From: Phycicoccus jejuensis | GTDB taxonomy: Bacteria > Actinomycetota > Actinomycetes > Actinomycetales > Dermatophilaceae | Direction: 5' to 3' | NCBI RefSeq assembly: GCF_000720925.1 | Contig: NZ_JOEE01000005.1 | Location: 124,001 to 188,000, forward strand | Length of the DNA: 64,000 nucleotides | Shown here: one piece after another, positions 51,084 to 59,752 of the stretch | Numbering within the stretch: the first letter of the stretch is position 1 | Layout of the letters: each line of letters begins with the position of its first letter | Translations under genes and position numbers: made by a program | Notes under the pieces: model-generated | The model's database searches: none | What the model was told of the DNA's origin: nothing | The model's input: the letters and a program-made list of their open reading frames with translations, nothing else

Positions 51084-52341
51084 CCCCCGCGGGGAGGTCG
51101 CGGCCGGTGCGGTAGGGGCCGATCCACACCGTGAGCGAGACGAGCGCGTGCAGCGCCGTCATCGCGACGATCGTCTCGTGCACCCCGATCGCGCTGCCGA
51201 GCCACCCGGCGGCGAGCCCGGCGAGCGGCATCGTGCCGAAGTTGAGCACCGACGAGGCCGACATCGTCCGTCCGAGGAGGCTCGGTGGGGTCCAGCGCTG
51301 CCGGAACGCGGAGCGGACGACGTTGGCCCCGACGACACCGACCCCGACGAGGGCGACGCCGAGGGGCACCAGGCCCACCGCCGCGCCGGGGCAGGCGAGC
51401 GGCACGAGCAGGGCGGTCGGTCCTCCCACGACCTGGAGCCACCGCATCGCCCGTGCGGTGCCGACGCGGCGCGCGAGGGGCGTGGCGACGGCCGCGCCGA
51501 CGAGACCGCCGACGCTGCCGGCGGCCACGAGGAGGCCGACGGTGCCGGGCGCGACACCGAGGTCGCGGACGAGGAAGAGGACGAGCAGCGCCCCGTAGCC
51601 GGTCAGCGCGAAGTTCGAGGCCGCGCCCTGCAGGGTGAAGAAGCGCAGGTACCGGTCGCGCGCGACCACCCCCACGCCGTTGGCGATCTCGCGCCGCAGC
51701 GGCTCGCGGGCCGGACGCTCCGGCGGGGGGCGGAGCGCGGCGGGGTCCATCCGCCACAGGCAGGCCGCCGACACGAGGAAGCCCGCGACGTCCGCGACGA
51801 CGGCGGTCGCGGCCCCGACGAGCTGGACCAGCAGGCCGCCGACGCCCGGCCCGGCGACCTGCATCGCGGACTCGGTGCCGTAGAGGCGGCCGTTGGCGGC
51901 GTCGAGGTCGTCGGCCCGGACGACGCGCGGCACGAAGGCGCCGTAGGCCGTCCGGAAGAACACGGCGCACATGCCGTTCGCGAGCACCGCGGCGAGCAGG
52001 TGCGGGAGGTCGAGCACCCCGAGCAGGGCCGCGACGGGGATGGAGCCGACGGCGGCCGCGGCGACGAGGTCGGCGACGAGCATCACCCGGCGCGCGTCGA
52101 GCCGGTCCACCCAGGCGCCGGCGGGCAGGCCGACGAGGAGCCAGGGCAGCCAGGCGGCGGCCGTGAGCAGCCCCATCCAGCCGGGCCCGGCGTCGAAGGT
52201 CGTCACGGCGAGGAGCGGGACGACCACCGTGGTGGTCATCGCGCCGAGGACGCTGACGCCCTCACCGGCCCAGAAGAGGCGGAAGTTCCGGTTGCGGCGC
52301 AGGGGTGGTGGCTCGGCCGCGGCGCGGACGGCGCCCGTCAC
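51025..52341 (-). CDS. MFS transporter
   Basis: A 12-TM major facilitator (DHA3/enterobactin-exporter-like group), 438 aa. The first repeat has [19 protein letters not shown] and [20 protein letters not shown] (the loop 2-3 motif); the second half repeats the pattern around [22 protein letters not shown] 52341 overlaps the ArsR stop by four bases; GTG 52350 is a possible alternative. Its last 19 codons overlap the 3-prime end of ctaB on the other strand, with a polar Arg/Gly-rich tail there. Coupled to an ArsR-type regulator, it is likely an inducible exporter of unknown substrate. Confidence 0.9.
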   Translation of the reverse strand: MTGAVRAAAEPPPLRRNRNFRLFWAGEGVSVLGAMTTTVVVPLLAVTTFDAGPGWMGLLTAAAWLPWLLVGLPAGAWVDRLDARRVMLVADLVAAAAVGSIPVAALLGVLDLPHLLAAVLANGMCAVFFRTAYGAFVPRVVRADDLDAANGRLYGTESAMQVAGPGVGGLLVQLVGAATAVVADVAGFLVSAACLWRMDPAALRPPPERPAREPLRREIANGVGVVARDRYLRFFTLQGAASNFALTGYGALLVLFLVRDLGVAPGTVGLLVAAGSVGGLVGAAVATPLARRVGTARAMRWLQVVGGPTALLVPLACPGAAVGLVPLGVALVGVGVVGANVVRSAFRQRWTPPSLLGRTMSASSVLNFGTMPLAGLAAGWLGSAIGVHETIVAMTALHALVSLTVWIGPYRTGRDLPAGVSAAAGGAAGRRPPRGTRR

Positions 52342-52910
52342 GGACGGCACGGGAACCCCCGGGCGACGACGAGGACCGGCTCGCGCTCGACGCCGTCGTC
52401 CGGGACCTCGCGGTCGGCCCAGCGGCGGTAGAGGGCGATGGTCTCCTCGGCGACCTGCCGGAGCTCGGCGGGGGAGAGGCGCAGCCAGTTCTGGTTGGCG
52501 AACGCCGCGTCCTCCCAGGCGGGGTCGGCGTCGCGGTCGGCCAGCCACGTGGTGATGCGCTCGACCTGGCGGCGCAGCTGGAGGGCCTCGGCCTCGCGGG
52601 CCGCGGTGGCGGCGGCCGGGTCGTCGGCGAGCTCGGCGCTGCTCCACCGGGTGCCGGCGGAGACCAGGCGCCACCACCGCTCGCGGCGGTCGCGCGCCAG
52701 CTCGGGGGCCTCCTCGACGAGGCCGGCCCGGGCGAGCACCTTGAGGTGGTGGCTCGCGTTGCCGACGGCCTGGCCGGTGCGGGCCGCGAGCATCGAGGCG
52801 GTGCCGGGGCCGTCGACCTTGAGCGAGTCCATCATCCGGGAGCGGAAGGGGTGGGCGAGCGCCGCGAGGGGGGCGGCGTCGCGCAGCGTGCGGATCTCGG
52901 GTCGGGTCAT
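52338..52910 (-). CDS. ArsR-type winged-helix regulator
   Basis: A 190-aa HTH protein of the ArsR-like group (no metal-binding Cys, so not a metal sensor). The DNA-binding domain includes LAALAHPFRSRMMDSLKVDG and AVGNASHHLKVLARAGLVEE (recognition helix, about residues 50-65). The C-terminal half is Trp/Arg-rich with a helical DADPAWEDAAFANQNWLRLS. TACCGT (52923-52918) ends seven bases before the ATG. An inverted repeat over the -35/spacer is a probable autoregulatory site. Probably a repressor of the coupled MFS exporter. Confidence 0.9.
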   Translation of the reverse strand: MTRPEIRTLRDAAPLAALAHPFRSRMMDSLKVDGPGTASMLAARTGQAVGNASHHLKVLARAGLVEEAPELARDRRERWWRLVSAGTRWSSAELADDPAAATAAREAEALQLRRQVERITTWLADRDADPAWEDAAFANQNWLRLSPAELRQVAEETIALYRRWADREVPDDGVEREPVLVVARGFPCRP

Positions 52911-52917
52911 GCGGTCG

Positions 52918-52947
52918 ACGGTAGACCCACAATTGCTGTTGTGCAAT
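52918..52947 (-). promoter_or_regulatory. ArsR promoter with inverted-repeat operator
   Basis: TTGCAC (52946-52941), 17 bases, TACCGT (52923-52918), then seven bases to the ATG. ATTGC-N6-GCAAT (52932-52947) overlaps the -35 and spacer, and the area is AT-rich. TTGTGCAAT and TTGTGGAT also repeat directly at 52939 and 52952. A bound regulator here would block its own gene and the MFS gene. Confidence 0.65.
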
Positions 52948-52981
52948 GAGTGTTGTGGATATCCGGAGGACGGGACAGCCA

Positions 52982-52997
52982 CCTGAGGTACCTCAGG
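52982..52997. repeat. 16-bp perfect palindrome
   Basis: CCTGAGGTACCTCAGG, with no unpaired centre, between the ArsR promoter and the 63-aa gene. Its size and symmetry suit a dimeric regulator. It lies 112 bp before the small gene start. Nothing else is seen in this 200-bp gap. Confidence 0.7.
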
Positions 52998-53108
52998 ACG
53001 CGCGTCGCGCCGCCGATCCGGGAGGACGCCCCATGTGCCGCCCTGCCTCAGCGCCCGACGGTGGAGGGGTCGGCGGCACCCGGCCGCCGGCACCGAGAGG
53101 AGACCACC

Positions 53109-53300
53109 GTGAACACCTCCGCCGACCCGCTCTTCGTCCGCGCCGAGCTCGAGTACCGCCTCGAGCGGTGGGGGAGCACCCGCATCGCGTCGACCCCGGA
53201 CCGCGGAGCACCGGACCACCCGGTGCGCCGGCTCGCCGAGCGCCTGCGCCGCCGGGCGTCGCGGCCGGTGCTGGCGCCGGGTCGCCCCCGCCACCCGTGA
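53109..53300 (+). CDS. small basic protein, 63 aa, unknown
   Basis: An unrecognised 63-residue protein, Arg-rich (RRLAERLRRRASRP at residues 39-52), with no Cys and no membrane segment. The start GTG has one of the best ribosome sites in the window (GAGAGGAG, six bases away), and the stop is eight bases before the LuxR-type gene ATG, so the two are probably one operon. A longer alternative frame lacks such a ribosome site. Its basic helix could bind nucleic acid or the downstream regulator; this is speculation. Confidence 0.65.
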   Translation: MNTSADPLFVRAELEYRLERWGSTRIASTPDRGAPDHPVRRLAERLRRRASRPVLAPGRPRHP

Positions 53301-53308
53301 CGGGTGCC

Positions 53309-56152
53309 ATGATCGGCACCGTGCCCACCCGTCCGAGCGCCGTCCTCGTCGGCCGTGACCCCGAGCTGGGCCGACTGCGGGAGGCCCTCGGCGGACCGGG
53401 GGACGGTGGGGCGGTCCTCCTCGGCGGCGACGCCGGCATCGGGAAGAGCGCCGTGGTCGCCCGCCTCGTCGACGAGACCACGACCCGGCGGGTCCTCCTC
53501 GGCCACTGCGTGGGTGACGTCGGGACCCTGCCGTACCTGCCCTTCGTCGAGATGCTGGCCGCCCTCGACGGGCGCGAGCGAGACCTCGTCGACGAGCTCG
53601 TCGAGGCGCACCCCGGCCTCGTCCCGCTCGTGCCCCGGCTCTCCGCCTCGGCGAGGGAGACGGCCCGCGCCGACCTGGTGGAGGCCGTCCACGCGGTGCT
53701 GGGCGTCCTCGGACGCGACGGCGGCGCGCTCGTCGTCGTCGAGGACGCGCACTGGGCCGACGAGTCCACCCGTGAGCTGCTGACCCTGCTCTTCACGCGC
53801 GGTGCGCCCGAGGGCGTCTCGCTGGTCGTCACCTACCGCAGCGACGACGTGCACCGCCGGCACCCGCTCGCCCCGGCGCTCGCCGTCTGGTCGCGGCTGC
53901 CGCGCCTGGCCCGCCTCGAGCTCGGGCGACTGCCCGACGACGCCGTGCGCCGGATCGTCCGCAGCGCCGCGGCGCTGCCCGACCCGCTCGTCGACGAGGT
54001 GACCGCCCGCGCCGAGGGCAACGCCTTCCTCGCCGAGGAGCTGGCCGTCGCGGCGGCCGACGGCTCGGCGCCCGAGCTCGGCCGGCTCCTCCTCGGGCGG
54101 GTCGAGCGGCTCGACGACGACGCGCAGGCCGTCGTCCGGGTGGCCGCCGTGGTCGGCCGGCGCGTGCCGCACGCCCTGCTCGAGCGGGTCGCCGACGTGC
54201 CGCCCCCGACGTTGCGCTCGGCCCTGCGACAGGCGGTCGAGCACCACGTGCTCGAGCCGTGGGGGGAGCTCGGCTACGAGTTCCGGCACGCCCTCCTGGC
54301 CGAGGCGGTGTCCGAGGACCTGCTGCCGACCGAGCGCCTCCAGCTGCACCGCGCCTGCGTCGAGGCCCTGCGCGAGGACGAGCGGCTCGGTGCGGCGGCG
54401 GACCTCGCGCGCCACGCCCTCGCGGCCGGCGACCGCGCCACCGCCCTGCACGCCTCGGCCCGGGCCGGGGACACCGCCCGCCGGATGGGTGGACCGGCCG
54501 AGGCGCTGGGTCACTACGAGACCGCGCTGGGACTCACCGACGACCCCGAGGTCGTGCACGACCTCACCCTGCGGGCCGCGGCCGCCGCCAACGGGGCCGG
54601 ACGCGCCGGCCGTGCCGTCGCGCTGCTGCGGGCCCGGCTGGCGGACGCCGAGGGGGCGCCACGCGAGCGGGCCGAGCTGCTCGCGGCCCTTGCGTACGCC
54701 GCACGGCTGACGGAGGAGCGCGTCGACCGGCTGACCGTCACGGCCGAGGCGCTCTCGCTCCTCGACACCGACGCCCCCGTGGCCCTGCGCGTGTCGGTCC
54801 TGACCCGTCGCGCCGACGCGCTGACCGACGCCGGGCTGGTCGAGGAGGCGCTCGCCGTCGCCGACGAGGCGATGGGCCTCGCCGTCGAGCACGGACTCCA
54901 CGCCGACCGCGTCGACCTCAGCTCGAACCTCGCCTGGCTCGCCCAGGCCGCGGGCGACCCCGACGGGTCGGTCCGGCGTCTCCGGGGGGTCGTCGAGGGC
55001 TGGCGGGACACCCCGGACCTCGCGTTCCTCCGGGCGCTGCACATCCTCGCCGTCGTGCACCACCGGCAGAGCGACCTCCCCGCGGCGCTCGCCGGCTTCG
55101 AGCGCGTCGTCGACGAGGCGCGCCGCGCGGGCCTCGCGGCCTCGGTCTACTCGGTCGACGCGCTCGCCCTCGCGATCACCGTCGCGTTCGAGCTCGGTCG
55201 GTGGGACCACGCGCTGGAGCTCGCGGAGCGGGGCCGCGTCGGCGCGTCGCCGTCGGCGCGCGCCAGCATCGACGCGGCGGTGGGCTACGTCCACGCCGCG
55301 CGTGGGGAGCCGGACGTCGAGGCCACCCTCGCGGCCGGGCGCCCGTTCTGGCCGGACGACTCCCGCATCCCGGTGCAGGCCGGCGTCGCGGCGCTCGACG
55401 TGCTGGGGCGCTGCGGCGTGCTCGACCGGGTCCTGGCGCTGCGCGCCGAGCTCGTGACCTCCCTGCGCGCGGCCTGGTCGGTCGAGCACGCACCGGTGGA
55501 GGTCCGTCTGGCCGCCCTCGTCGTGGGGCACCTGGCGAGCGCCGCGTCGACGGCCTCGGCGGCGACCCGCGGGCGGCTCCTCGACGAGGGGGAGCGGCTC
55601 GCCGCGGAGGCGGCCCTCGTCTGGCCGGAGGGCTCGCCCGGACCCGAGCTGGAGGGGCGGATGTGGCTGGCGCGGCTCGCCGCGGAGCGGCTGCGGCTGC
55701 GGCGCGCCGCAGGTGAGCCGGTCGAGGCCGAGACCCTCGTGACGGCCTGGGAGGACGCCGTGACCCTGGCCGAGGAGCGCGGAGACCCCTACGAGAGCGC
55801 CCGGGCCCGCCTGCGGCTGGGGGAGGTGCTCCTGTCGACCGGGGACCGTCGGGCGGACGGGGTGCTCGAGAACGTCCGGGTGGTCGCCGTGTCGCTCGGG
55901 GCGGCGCCGCTGCTCACCGCGCTCGACGCCCTCGCCACCGACCGTGGCCCCGCCCAGGGGCTCACGGCGCGCGAGCACGAGGTGCTCGCGCTGCTCGCGC
56001 TCGGGCGGTCCAACGGGGAGGTCGGGCGCGAGCTGTTCATCACGACGAAGACGGCGAGCGTGCACGTGTCGAACATCCTCGCCAAGCTCGGGGCGGCGAG
56101 CCGCGGCGAGGCCGTGGCGGTCGCCCGCAGCACCGGCCTCCTGGACCCCTGA
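53309..56152 (+). CDS. LuxR-family regulator with AAA ATPase and TPR-like region (LAL type)
   Basis: A 947-aa ATP-dependent regulator. The N-terminal AAA/NACHT-like module has Walker A GGDAGIGKSAVV (about 38-49) and Walker B GALVVVEDAHWADEST (about 136-151). A long helical, TPR-like middle follows, and the C-terminus is a LuxR helix-turn-helix: GLTAREHEVLALLALGRSNG and ASVHVSNILAKLGAASRGEA. Large LAL regulators usually activate catabolic or secondary-metabolite genes. ATG 53309 was taken, GTG four codons later is possible. No obvious target other than the 63-aa gene is linked. Confidence 0.92.
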   Translation: MIGTVPTRPSAVLVGRDPELGRLREALGGPGDGGAVLLGGDAGIGKSAVVARLVDETTTRRVLLGHCVGDVGTLPYLPFVEMLAALDGRERDLVDELVEAHPGLVPLVPRLSASARETARADLVEAVHAVLGVLGRDGGALVVVEDAHWADESTRELLTLLFTRGAPEGVSLVVTYRSDDVHRRHPLAPALAVWSRLPRLARLELGRLPDDAVRRIVRSAAALPDPLVDEVTARAEGNAFLAEELAVAAADGSAPELGRLLLGRVERLDDDAQAVVRVAAVVGRRVPHALLERVADVPPPTLRSALRQAVEHHVLEPWGELGYEFRHALLAEAVSEDLLPTERLQLHRACVEALREDERLGAAADLARHALAAGDRATALHASARAGDTARRMGGPAEALGHYETALGLTDDPEVVHDLTLRAAAAANGAGRAGRAVALLRARLADAEGAPRERAELLAALAYAARLTEERVDRLTVTAEALSLLDTDAPVALRVSVLTRRADALTDAGLVEEALAVADEAMGLAVEHGLHADRVDLSSNLAWLAQAAGDPDGSVRRLRGVVEGWRDTPDLAFLRALHILAVVHHRQSDLPAALAGFERVVDEARRAGLAASVYSVDALALAITVAFELGRWDHALELAERGRVGASPSARASIDAAVGYVHAARGEPDVEATLAAGRPFWPDDSRIPVQAGVAALDVLGRCGVLDRVLALRAELVTSLRAAWSVEHAPVEVRLAALVVGHLASAASTASAATRGRLLDEGERLAAEAALVWPEGSPGPELEGRMWLARLAAERLRLRRAAGEPVEAETLVTAWEDAVTLAEERGDPYESARARLRLGEVLLSTGDRRADGVLENVRVVAVSLGAAPLLTALDALATDRGPAQGLTAREHEVLALLALGRSNGEVGRELFITTKTASVHVSNILAKLGAASRGEAVAVARSTGLLDP

Positions 56153-56171
56153 GCGGTCGGGGCCGGGCGCC

Positions 56172-57095
56172 TCAGGCGGTGAGGGCGGCGTCGCGCCGGC
56201 GCGCAGCCGGCGTGCCCGGCACGAGCACCCCGCGGGAGAGGAGCAGGACGCGCGTGGCGGCGGCGACGAGCACCGCGGCCCCGAGCAGGTGCAGCGCGAC
56301 GAGCGGGATGGGCAGACCGGTCCAGTACTGCGCGAAGCCGATCGCGCCCTGGGCGAGCTCGACGACGAGCAACGTCGTGACCGGGCCGCGCAGGGCCGTG
56401 CCGCGCGAGCCCCACCAGAGGACCACCGTCACGGCGACGAGGGCGTAGACACCCACGGCGTGCACGTGGCTCCACACCTGCGGGTCCAGGCCGTTGCGCG
56501 GGGCGTCGGCATCGCCCGCGTGCGGGCCGCTGCCGGTGACGACGGTGCCGAGGTAGACGACGACCCAGACGAGCGCCTGCATGAGGAGGGTCGCGCGCCG
56601 CAGACCCGGCGCCGCGGGCGTCCCGAGCCGGTCCGTGACGCGCAGGAGCAGCCACACCGACCCGGCGACGAGCACGAGCGAGAGCAGGAGGTGGATCGCG
56701 ACGACCCACGGGTTGAGCTGCGTCAGGACGGTGATCCCGCCGACGACGCCCTGGAACGGGATGCCGAAGGCCAGGAGGAACGCGTGGACCCGCAGCGACC
56801 GGCTCGTGCGGCTCCACCGCCAGACGGCGACGAAGGTCAGCACGGCGACGGCGATGAGGACGTAGGTGAGCAGCCGGTTGCCGAACTCGATGACCCCGTG
56901 GGCGCCGAGCTCGCGGTGCGGCACGAAGGACTCGTCGGTGCAGCGCGGCCACGTCGGGCAGCCGAGGCCGGAGCCGGTGAGGCGCACGAGGGCCCCGGTG
57001 ACGATGATGACGGTGTTCGCGACGAGGCTCGCCCAGGCCCAGCGACGGACCGTCCGGGTCGAGACCTCGCCGGTGACGAGGGGGAGGGGGCTCAC
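56172..57095 (-). CDS. ctaA: heme A synthase
   Basis: COX15/CtaA-type membrane enzyme oxidising heme O to heme A for aa3 oxidase, 307 aa, about eight helices. Conserved heme-ligand and quinone-side segments are visible: GALVRLTGSGLGCPTWPRC (with the Cys pair region), ELGAHGVIEFGNRLLTYVL, and NPWVVAIHLLLSLVLVAGS with the second His. TAGCAT (57108-57103) lies seven bases before the GTG, a leaderless layout. It is convergent with the LuxR gene. Confidence 0.95.
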   Translation of the reverse strand: MSPLPLVTGEVSTRTVRRWAWASLVANTVIIVTGALVRLTGSGLGCPTWPRCTDESFVPHRELGAHGVIEFGNRLLTYVLIAVAVLTFVAVWRWSRTSRSLRVHAFLLAFGIPFQGVVGGITVLTQLNPWVVAIHLLLSLVLVAGSVWLLLRVTDRLGTPAAPGLRRATLLMQALVWVVVYLGTVVTGSGPHAGDADAPRNGLDPQVWSHVHAVGVYALVAVTVVLWWGSRGTALRGPVTTLLVVELAQGAIGFAQYWTGLPIPLVALHLLGAAVLVAAATRVLLLSRGVLVPGTPAARRRDAALTA

Positions 57096-57146
57096 GCGTC
57101 AGATGCTACGACGGGCCGTCGTGGCCGGCCGAACCCGCTCGGCCGC

Positions 57147-57890
57147 TCAGCCGGACCAGCGGAACCAGCGCACGGCGGCCGCGCCGGCCGCCGCACCCCA
57201 CACGACGAGGACGGCCCACTGCCCCCACGGCCAGCCGCCGTCCACGAGCGCGACGCGCGTCGCGTCCCCGAGGGCTCCGGAGGGCAGCGCCGCGGCGACG
57301 GTCGAGAGCGCGCCCGGGAGCCGGTCGGTCGGCACGAGCACGCCGAGCCCGAGCAGGACGACCCACGCGAGGTTGGCGATCGCGAGCACGGCCTCGGCCC
57401 GGACGGTCCCCGCGAGGAGCAGGGCGAGACCGACGAACGTCGCTGTCCCGAGGAGCAGCGAGACCAGCCCCGGCAGCAGGCCGCCCGCCGGGGGACGCCA
57501 GCCGAGAGCCAGACCCAGCGCGCCGAGCACGACCACCTGGACGGCGAGCACGGTCAGCACGGCGAGCGCCTTGCCGGCGAGCAGGCCACCGCGCCCCAGC
57601 GGGGTCGTCCCCAGCATCCGCAGCACCCCCGAGCGCCGGTCGAAGCCCGTCGAGATGGCCTGCCCCGTGAACGCGGTGGAGACGACGGCGAGGGCGAGCG
57701 CCCCGGCGGCGGCCAGGTCGACCCGGCGCCCCGCGCCGAGGTCCGGGACGGAGGCGAGGGCGAGCCCCGCGAGCGCGAGGGCGGGCAGGACGACCGACAC
57801 GAGCAGCTGCTCGCCGTTGGCCAGCAGCACCCGGCTCTCGAAGCGGGCCTGCGCGAGCACCCGGCCCCGGGCCGCCGTGGGCGCGCTCAC
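57147..57890 (-). CDS. ABC-2 type transporter permease
   Basis: A 247-aa six-helix ABC-2 exporter permease. Hydrophobic segments include LLVSVVLPALALAGLALASV and VEAVLAIANLAWVVL-like stretches; SGVLRMLGTTPLGRGGLLAG is the conserved cytoplasmic loop, and TDRLPGALSTVAAALPSGAL precedes the last helices. The GTG overlaps the ATPase stop (GTGA). With the ATPase it forms a simple exporter; in actinobacteria such pairs commonly sit between ctaA and suf genes. Substrate unknown. Confidence 0.9.
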   Translation of the reverse strand: MSAPTAARGRVLAQARFESRVLLANGEQLLVSVVLPALALAGLALASVPDLGAGRRVDLAAAGALALAVVSTAFTGQAISTGFDRRSGVLRMLGTTPLGRGGLLAGKALAVLTVLAVQVVVLGALGLALGWRPPAGGLLPGLVSLLLGTATFVGLALLLAGTVRAEAVLAIANLAWVVLLGLGVLVPTDRLPGALSTVAAALPSGALGDATRVALVDGGWPWGQWAVLVVWGAAAGAAAVRWFRWSG

Positions 57891-58600
57891 GACGCCTCCC
57901 GGCGGCGGGTCAGGGAGAAGTAGACGTCCTCGAGCGACCGGTCGCCGCGCACCCGGGCCAGCGGCCCCTCGGCGACGACCCGTCCGCCGGCCATGACGAC
58001 GACGTCGTCGGCGAGCCGCTCGGCCTCCTCGAAGGAGTGGGTCGTCACGACGACGCAGACGCCGCGCCCGGCCTCGGCGCGCACGAGGTCCCAGACCTCG
58101 AGGCGCGCGTGGGGGTCGAGCCCGGCGGTCGGCTCGTCGAGGAAGAGGACCTCCGGCCGCCCGACGAGGGCGGCGGCCAGTGCCACACGCTGCCGCTGGC
58201 CGCCGGACATCCGGCGGACCGTCGTGCGGGCGAACTCGTGGATGCCCAGCCGCTCGGCGAGCTCGTCGACCGGCCGCGGCGCCCGGTGCAGGGCCGCGAG
58301 GTGGTGCAGGAGCGGGAGGGGGCGCACGGTCGTCGGGAGGCCGCCGTCCTGCAGCATCACGCCGACGGCGGCGCGGTGGGCGGCGTCGGCGTGCCACGGG
58401 TCGGTGCCGAGGACGCGGACCTCGCCGGCGTCCGGGCGCTGCAGGCCCTCGAGGCACTCGACGGTCGTCGTCTTGCCGGCGCCGTTGGGGCCGAGGAGCG
58501 CGGTGACGCGCCCGGCGTCGGCCGACCAGGAGGCGCCGTCGACGGCCGTCGTCGTCCGGAACACGCGCCGCAGCTCACGCACGAGGACAGCGGCCACCAT
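57887..58600 (-). CDS. ABC transporter ATP-binding protein (ABC-2 exporter)
   Basis: Drug-type exporter ATPase, 237 aa. Walker A GPNGAGKTTT (about 36-45), signature MSGGQRQRVALAAAL (about 130), Walker B VLFLDEPTAGLDP and switch VVTTHSFEEAERL. ATG 58600 is chosen because TAGGAT (58613-58608) lies seven bases upstream; the ATG three codons earlier falls in that spacer. Its -10 overlaps the -10 of the divergent 30-codon ORF. Partner of the downstream permease. Confidence 0.93.
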   Translation of the reverse strand: MVAAVLVRELRRVFRTTTAVDGASWSADAGRVTALLGPNGAGKTTTVECLEGLQRPDAGEVRVLGTDPWHADAAHRAAVGVMLQDGGLPTTVRPLPLLHHLAALHRAPRPVDELAERLGIHEFARTTVRRMSGGQRQRVALAAALVGRPEVLFLDEPTAGLDPHARLEVWDLVRAEAGRGVCVVVTTHSFEEAERLADDVVVMAGGRVVAEGPLARVRGDRSLEDVYFSLTRRREAS

Positions 58601-58607
58601 GCCCGGC

Positions 58608-58617
58608 ATCCTAGGGT
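58608..58617. promoter_or_regulatory. overlapping divergent -10 boxes
   Basis: ATCCTAGGGT reads as TAGGAT on the minus strand (58613-58608) and TAGGGT on the plus strand (58612-58617). Each ends seven bases before a start codon (58600 minus, 58625 plus). Two polymerases cannot occupy the site at once, so the exporter and pssA should be expressed in competition. Confidence 0.65.
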
Positions 58618-58624
58618 GGGGCCC

Positions 58625-58717
58625 ATGCCACGCATCGACCGGGAGGCCGGGCCCGCCACGTCGCCCACCGAGACGACGGGCCCGGAGGCGGGCACGGGCC
58701 ACGAGGGGGAGCGATGA
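58625..58717 (+). CDS. 30-codon leaderless ORF coupled to pssA
   Basis: ATG 58625 lies seven bases after TAGGGT, and the ORF ends in a TGA that overlaps the pssA ATG (ATGA). The 30-residue peptide is hydrophilic (Glu, Gly, Thr, Pro rich; ends EGER), with no membrane segment. It could be a leader that delivers ribosomes to pssA, or a small protein. In many actinobacteria a psd gene occupies this place before pssA; no psd is seen here. Confidence 0.5.
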   Translation: MPRIDREAGPATSPTETTGPEAGTGHEGER

Positions 58718-59676
58718 GCAGCGACGCGTCCGACACGAGCACCGGCCGCCGGCGGATCCTCGACCGCTGGCGGCTCGTCTCGCCGACCGGTGCCCGCGTC
58801 GTCTCGCTGCGCCAGCTGCCCAAGCGGGAGCGCGCCCGCCTCCTCGCCCCGAGCACGTTCACGACGCTCAACATGGTGAGCGGCTTCTCGTCGGTGCTGC
58901 TCGCGTTCCGGGGGCACTTCACCCTGGCGGCAGTCCTCATCGCCTTCTCGATCGTCATGGACATCGCCGACGGCTTCGTCGCACGCCTGGTCGGGGCGAC
59001 CTCGCCGTTCGGCCTCCAGCTCGACTCCCTGGCCGACCTCATCTCCTTCGGGGTGGCGCCGGCCGTCCTCGTGCACACCTGGGCCCTGAGCGACTGGCCG
59101 CTGCTCGCGTGGCTCGTCGCCTTCCTCTGGCTCTCGTGCGCGGCCTTCCGCCTCGCCCGCTTCAACGTGACGATCGACCCCGCCGCCGACAAGCGGTACT
59201 TCGTCGGCCTGCCGTCCCCGGGCGCCGCGAGCGTCGTCATCGCGACGATCTTCGCCCTCGACTCGCCGTTCTTCGGCCCGGGCACCGGCCCGTGGCAGGC
59301 CTGGTTCCCGCTGCTCGTCAGCGTCGTCCCCGCCTTCCTCATGGTGATGACGATCCGCTTCCGGTCCTTCCGCAACCTGCTCCAGCCCACGACGCCGGGC
59401 GCCCGGCTGACGACGGGTCTCGTCGCGGCCGCCATCGTCATCGGGCTCGTCGTGGCACCCGGCCTCACCGGGATCGTCGTCGCCTACGGGTACGTCCTCA
59501 CCGCCCCGCTCGGCGTGCTCACCGCGCCGGTGCGCGAGCGGCTGCTCGGGTCCGAGTCGGTCGCCCCGCCGCGCCGCCGGATGCAGTCGGTCTTCCTCCC
59601 GATCGAGGGCGACGACGAGCTCGACGGCCCGGACGCCGACGACCCCTGCGACGAGCCGGGCACGGCCCCCGCCTGA
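58714..59676 (+). CDS. pssA: CDP-diacylglycerol--serine O-phosphatidyltransferase
   Basis: Membrane CDP-alcohol phosphotransferase making phosphatidylserine, 320 aa. The full active-site motif D-x2-DG-x2-AR-x8-G-x3-D-x3-D is present as DIADGFVARLVGATSPFG followed by LQLDSLAD (about residues 89-114). About seven helices follow a 50-residue polar N-terminus, and the C-terminal ~40 residues are acidic and soluble. ATG overlaps the 30-codon ORF. Head-group specificity for serine rather than inositol or glycerol is by overall similarity. Confidence 0.92.
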   Translation: MSSDASDTSTGRRRILDRWRLVSPTGARVVSLRQLPKRERARLLAPSTFTTLNMVSGFSSVLLAFRGHFTLAAVLIAFSIVMDIADGFVARLVGATSPFGLQLDSLADLISFGVAPAVLVHTWALSDWPLLAWLVAFLWLSCAAFRLARFNVTIDPAADKRYFVGLPSPGAASVVIATIFALDSPFFGPGTGPWQAWFPLLVSVVPAFLMVMTIRFRSFRNLLQPTTPGARLTTGLVAAAIVIGLVVAPGLTGIVVAYGYVLTAPLGVLTAPVRERLLGSESVAPPRRRMQSVFLPIEGDDELDGPDADDPCDEPGTAPA

Positions 59677-59687
59677 CCCGGTCCCTC

Positions 59688-59702
59688 ACCCGTGTCACGG
59701 GT
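59688..59702. terminator. small palindrome after pssA
   Basis: ACCCGTG-T-CACGGGT, 11 bases after the pssA stop and 15 bases before the sufR -35 box. It may end pssA transcripts or be part of the sufR control region. It is short, and no U-tract follows. Confidence 0.4.
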
Positions 59703-59716
59703 TAGGCGACCCTTCC

Positions 59717-59746
59717 TTGGACGTCGTCGCAGCAATTACCTAACAT
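59717..59746 (+). promoter_or_regulatory. sufR promoter
   Basis: TTGGAC (59717-59722), 18 bases, TAACAT (59741-59746), then six bases to GTG 59753. GTTAGG at 59701 and CCTAAC at 59739 form a spaced inverted repeat across the promoter, and ATTACC/GGTTAAT flank the start. SufR is known to repress its own operon elsewhere, so one of these may be its operator; which one is not decided. Confidence 0.6.
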
Positions 59747-59752
59747 GGGTGT

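Noticed and set aside
52946..53308. In-frame upstream extension of the LuxR-type regulator
   Set aside because: It overlaps the 63-aa gene that has a strong ribosome site; AAA homology begins after 53309.
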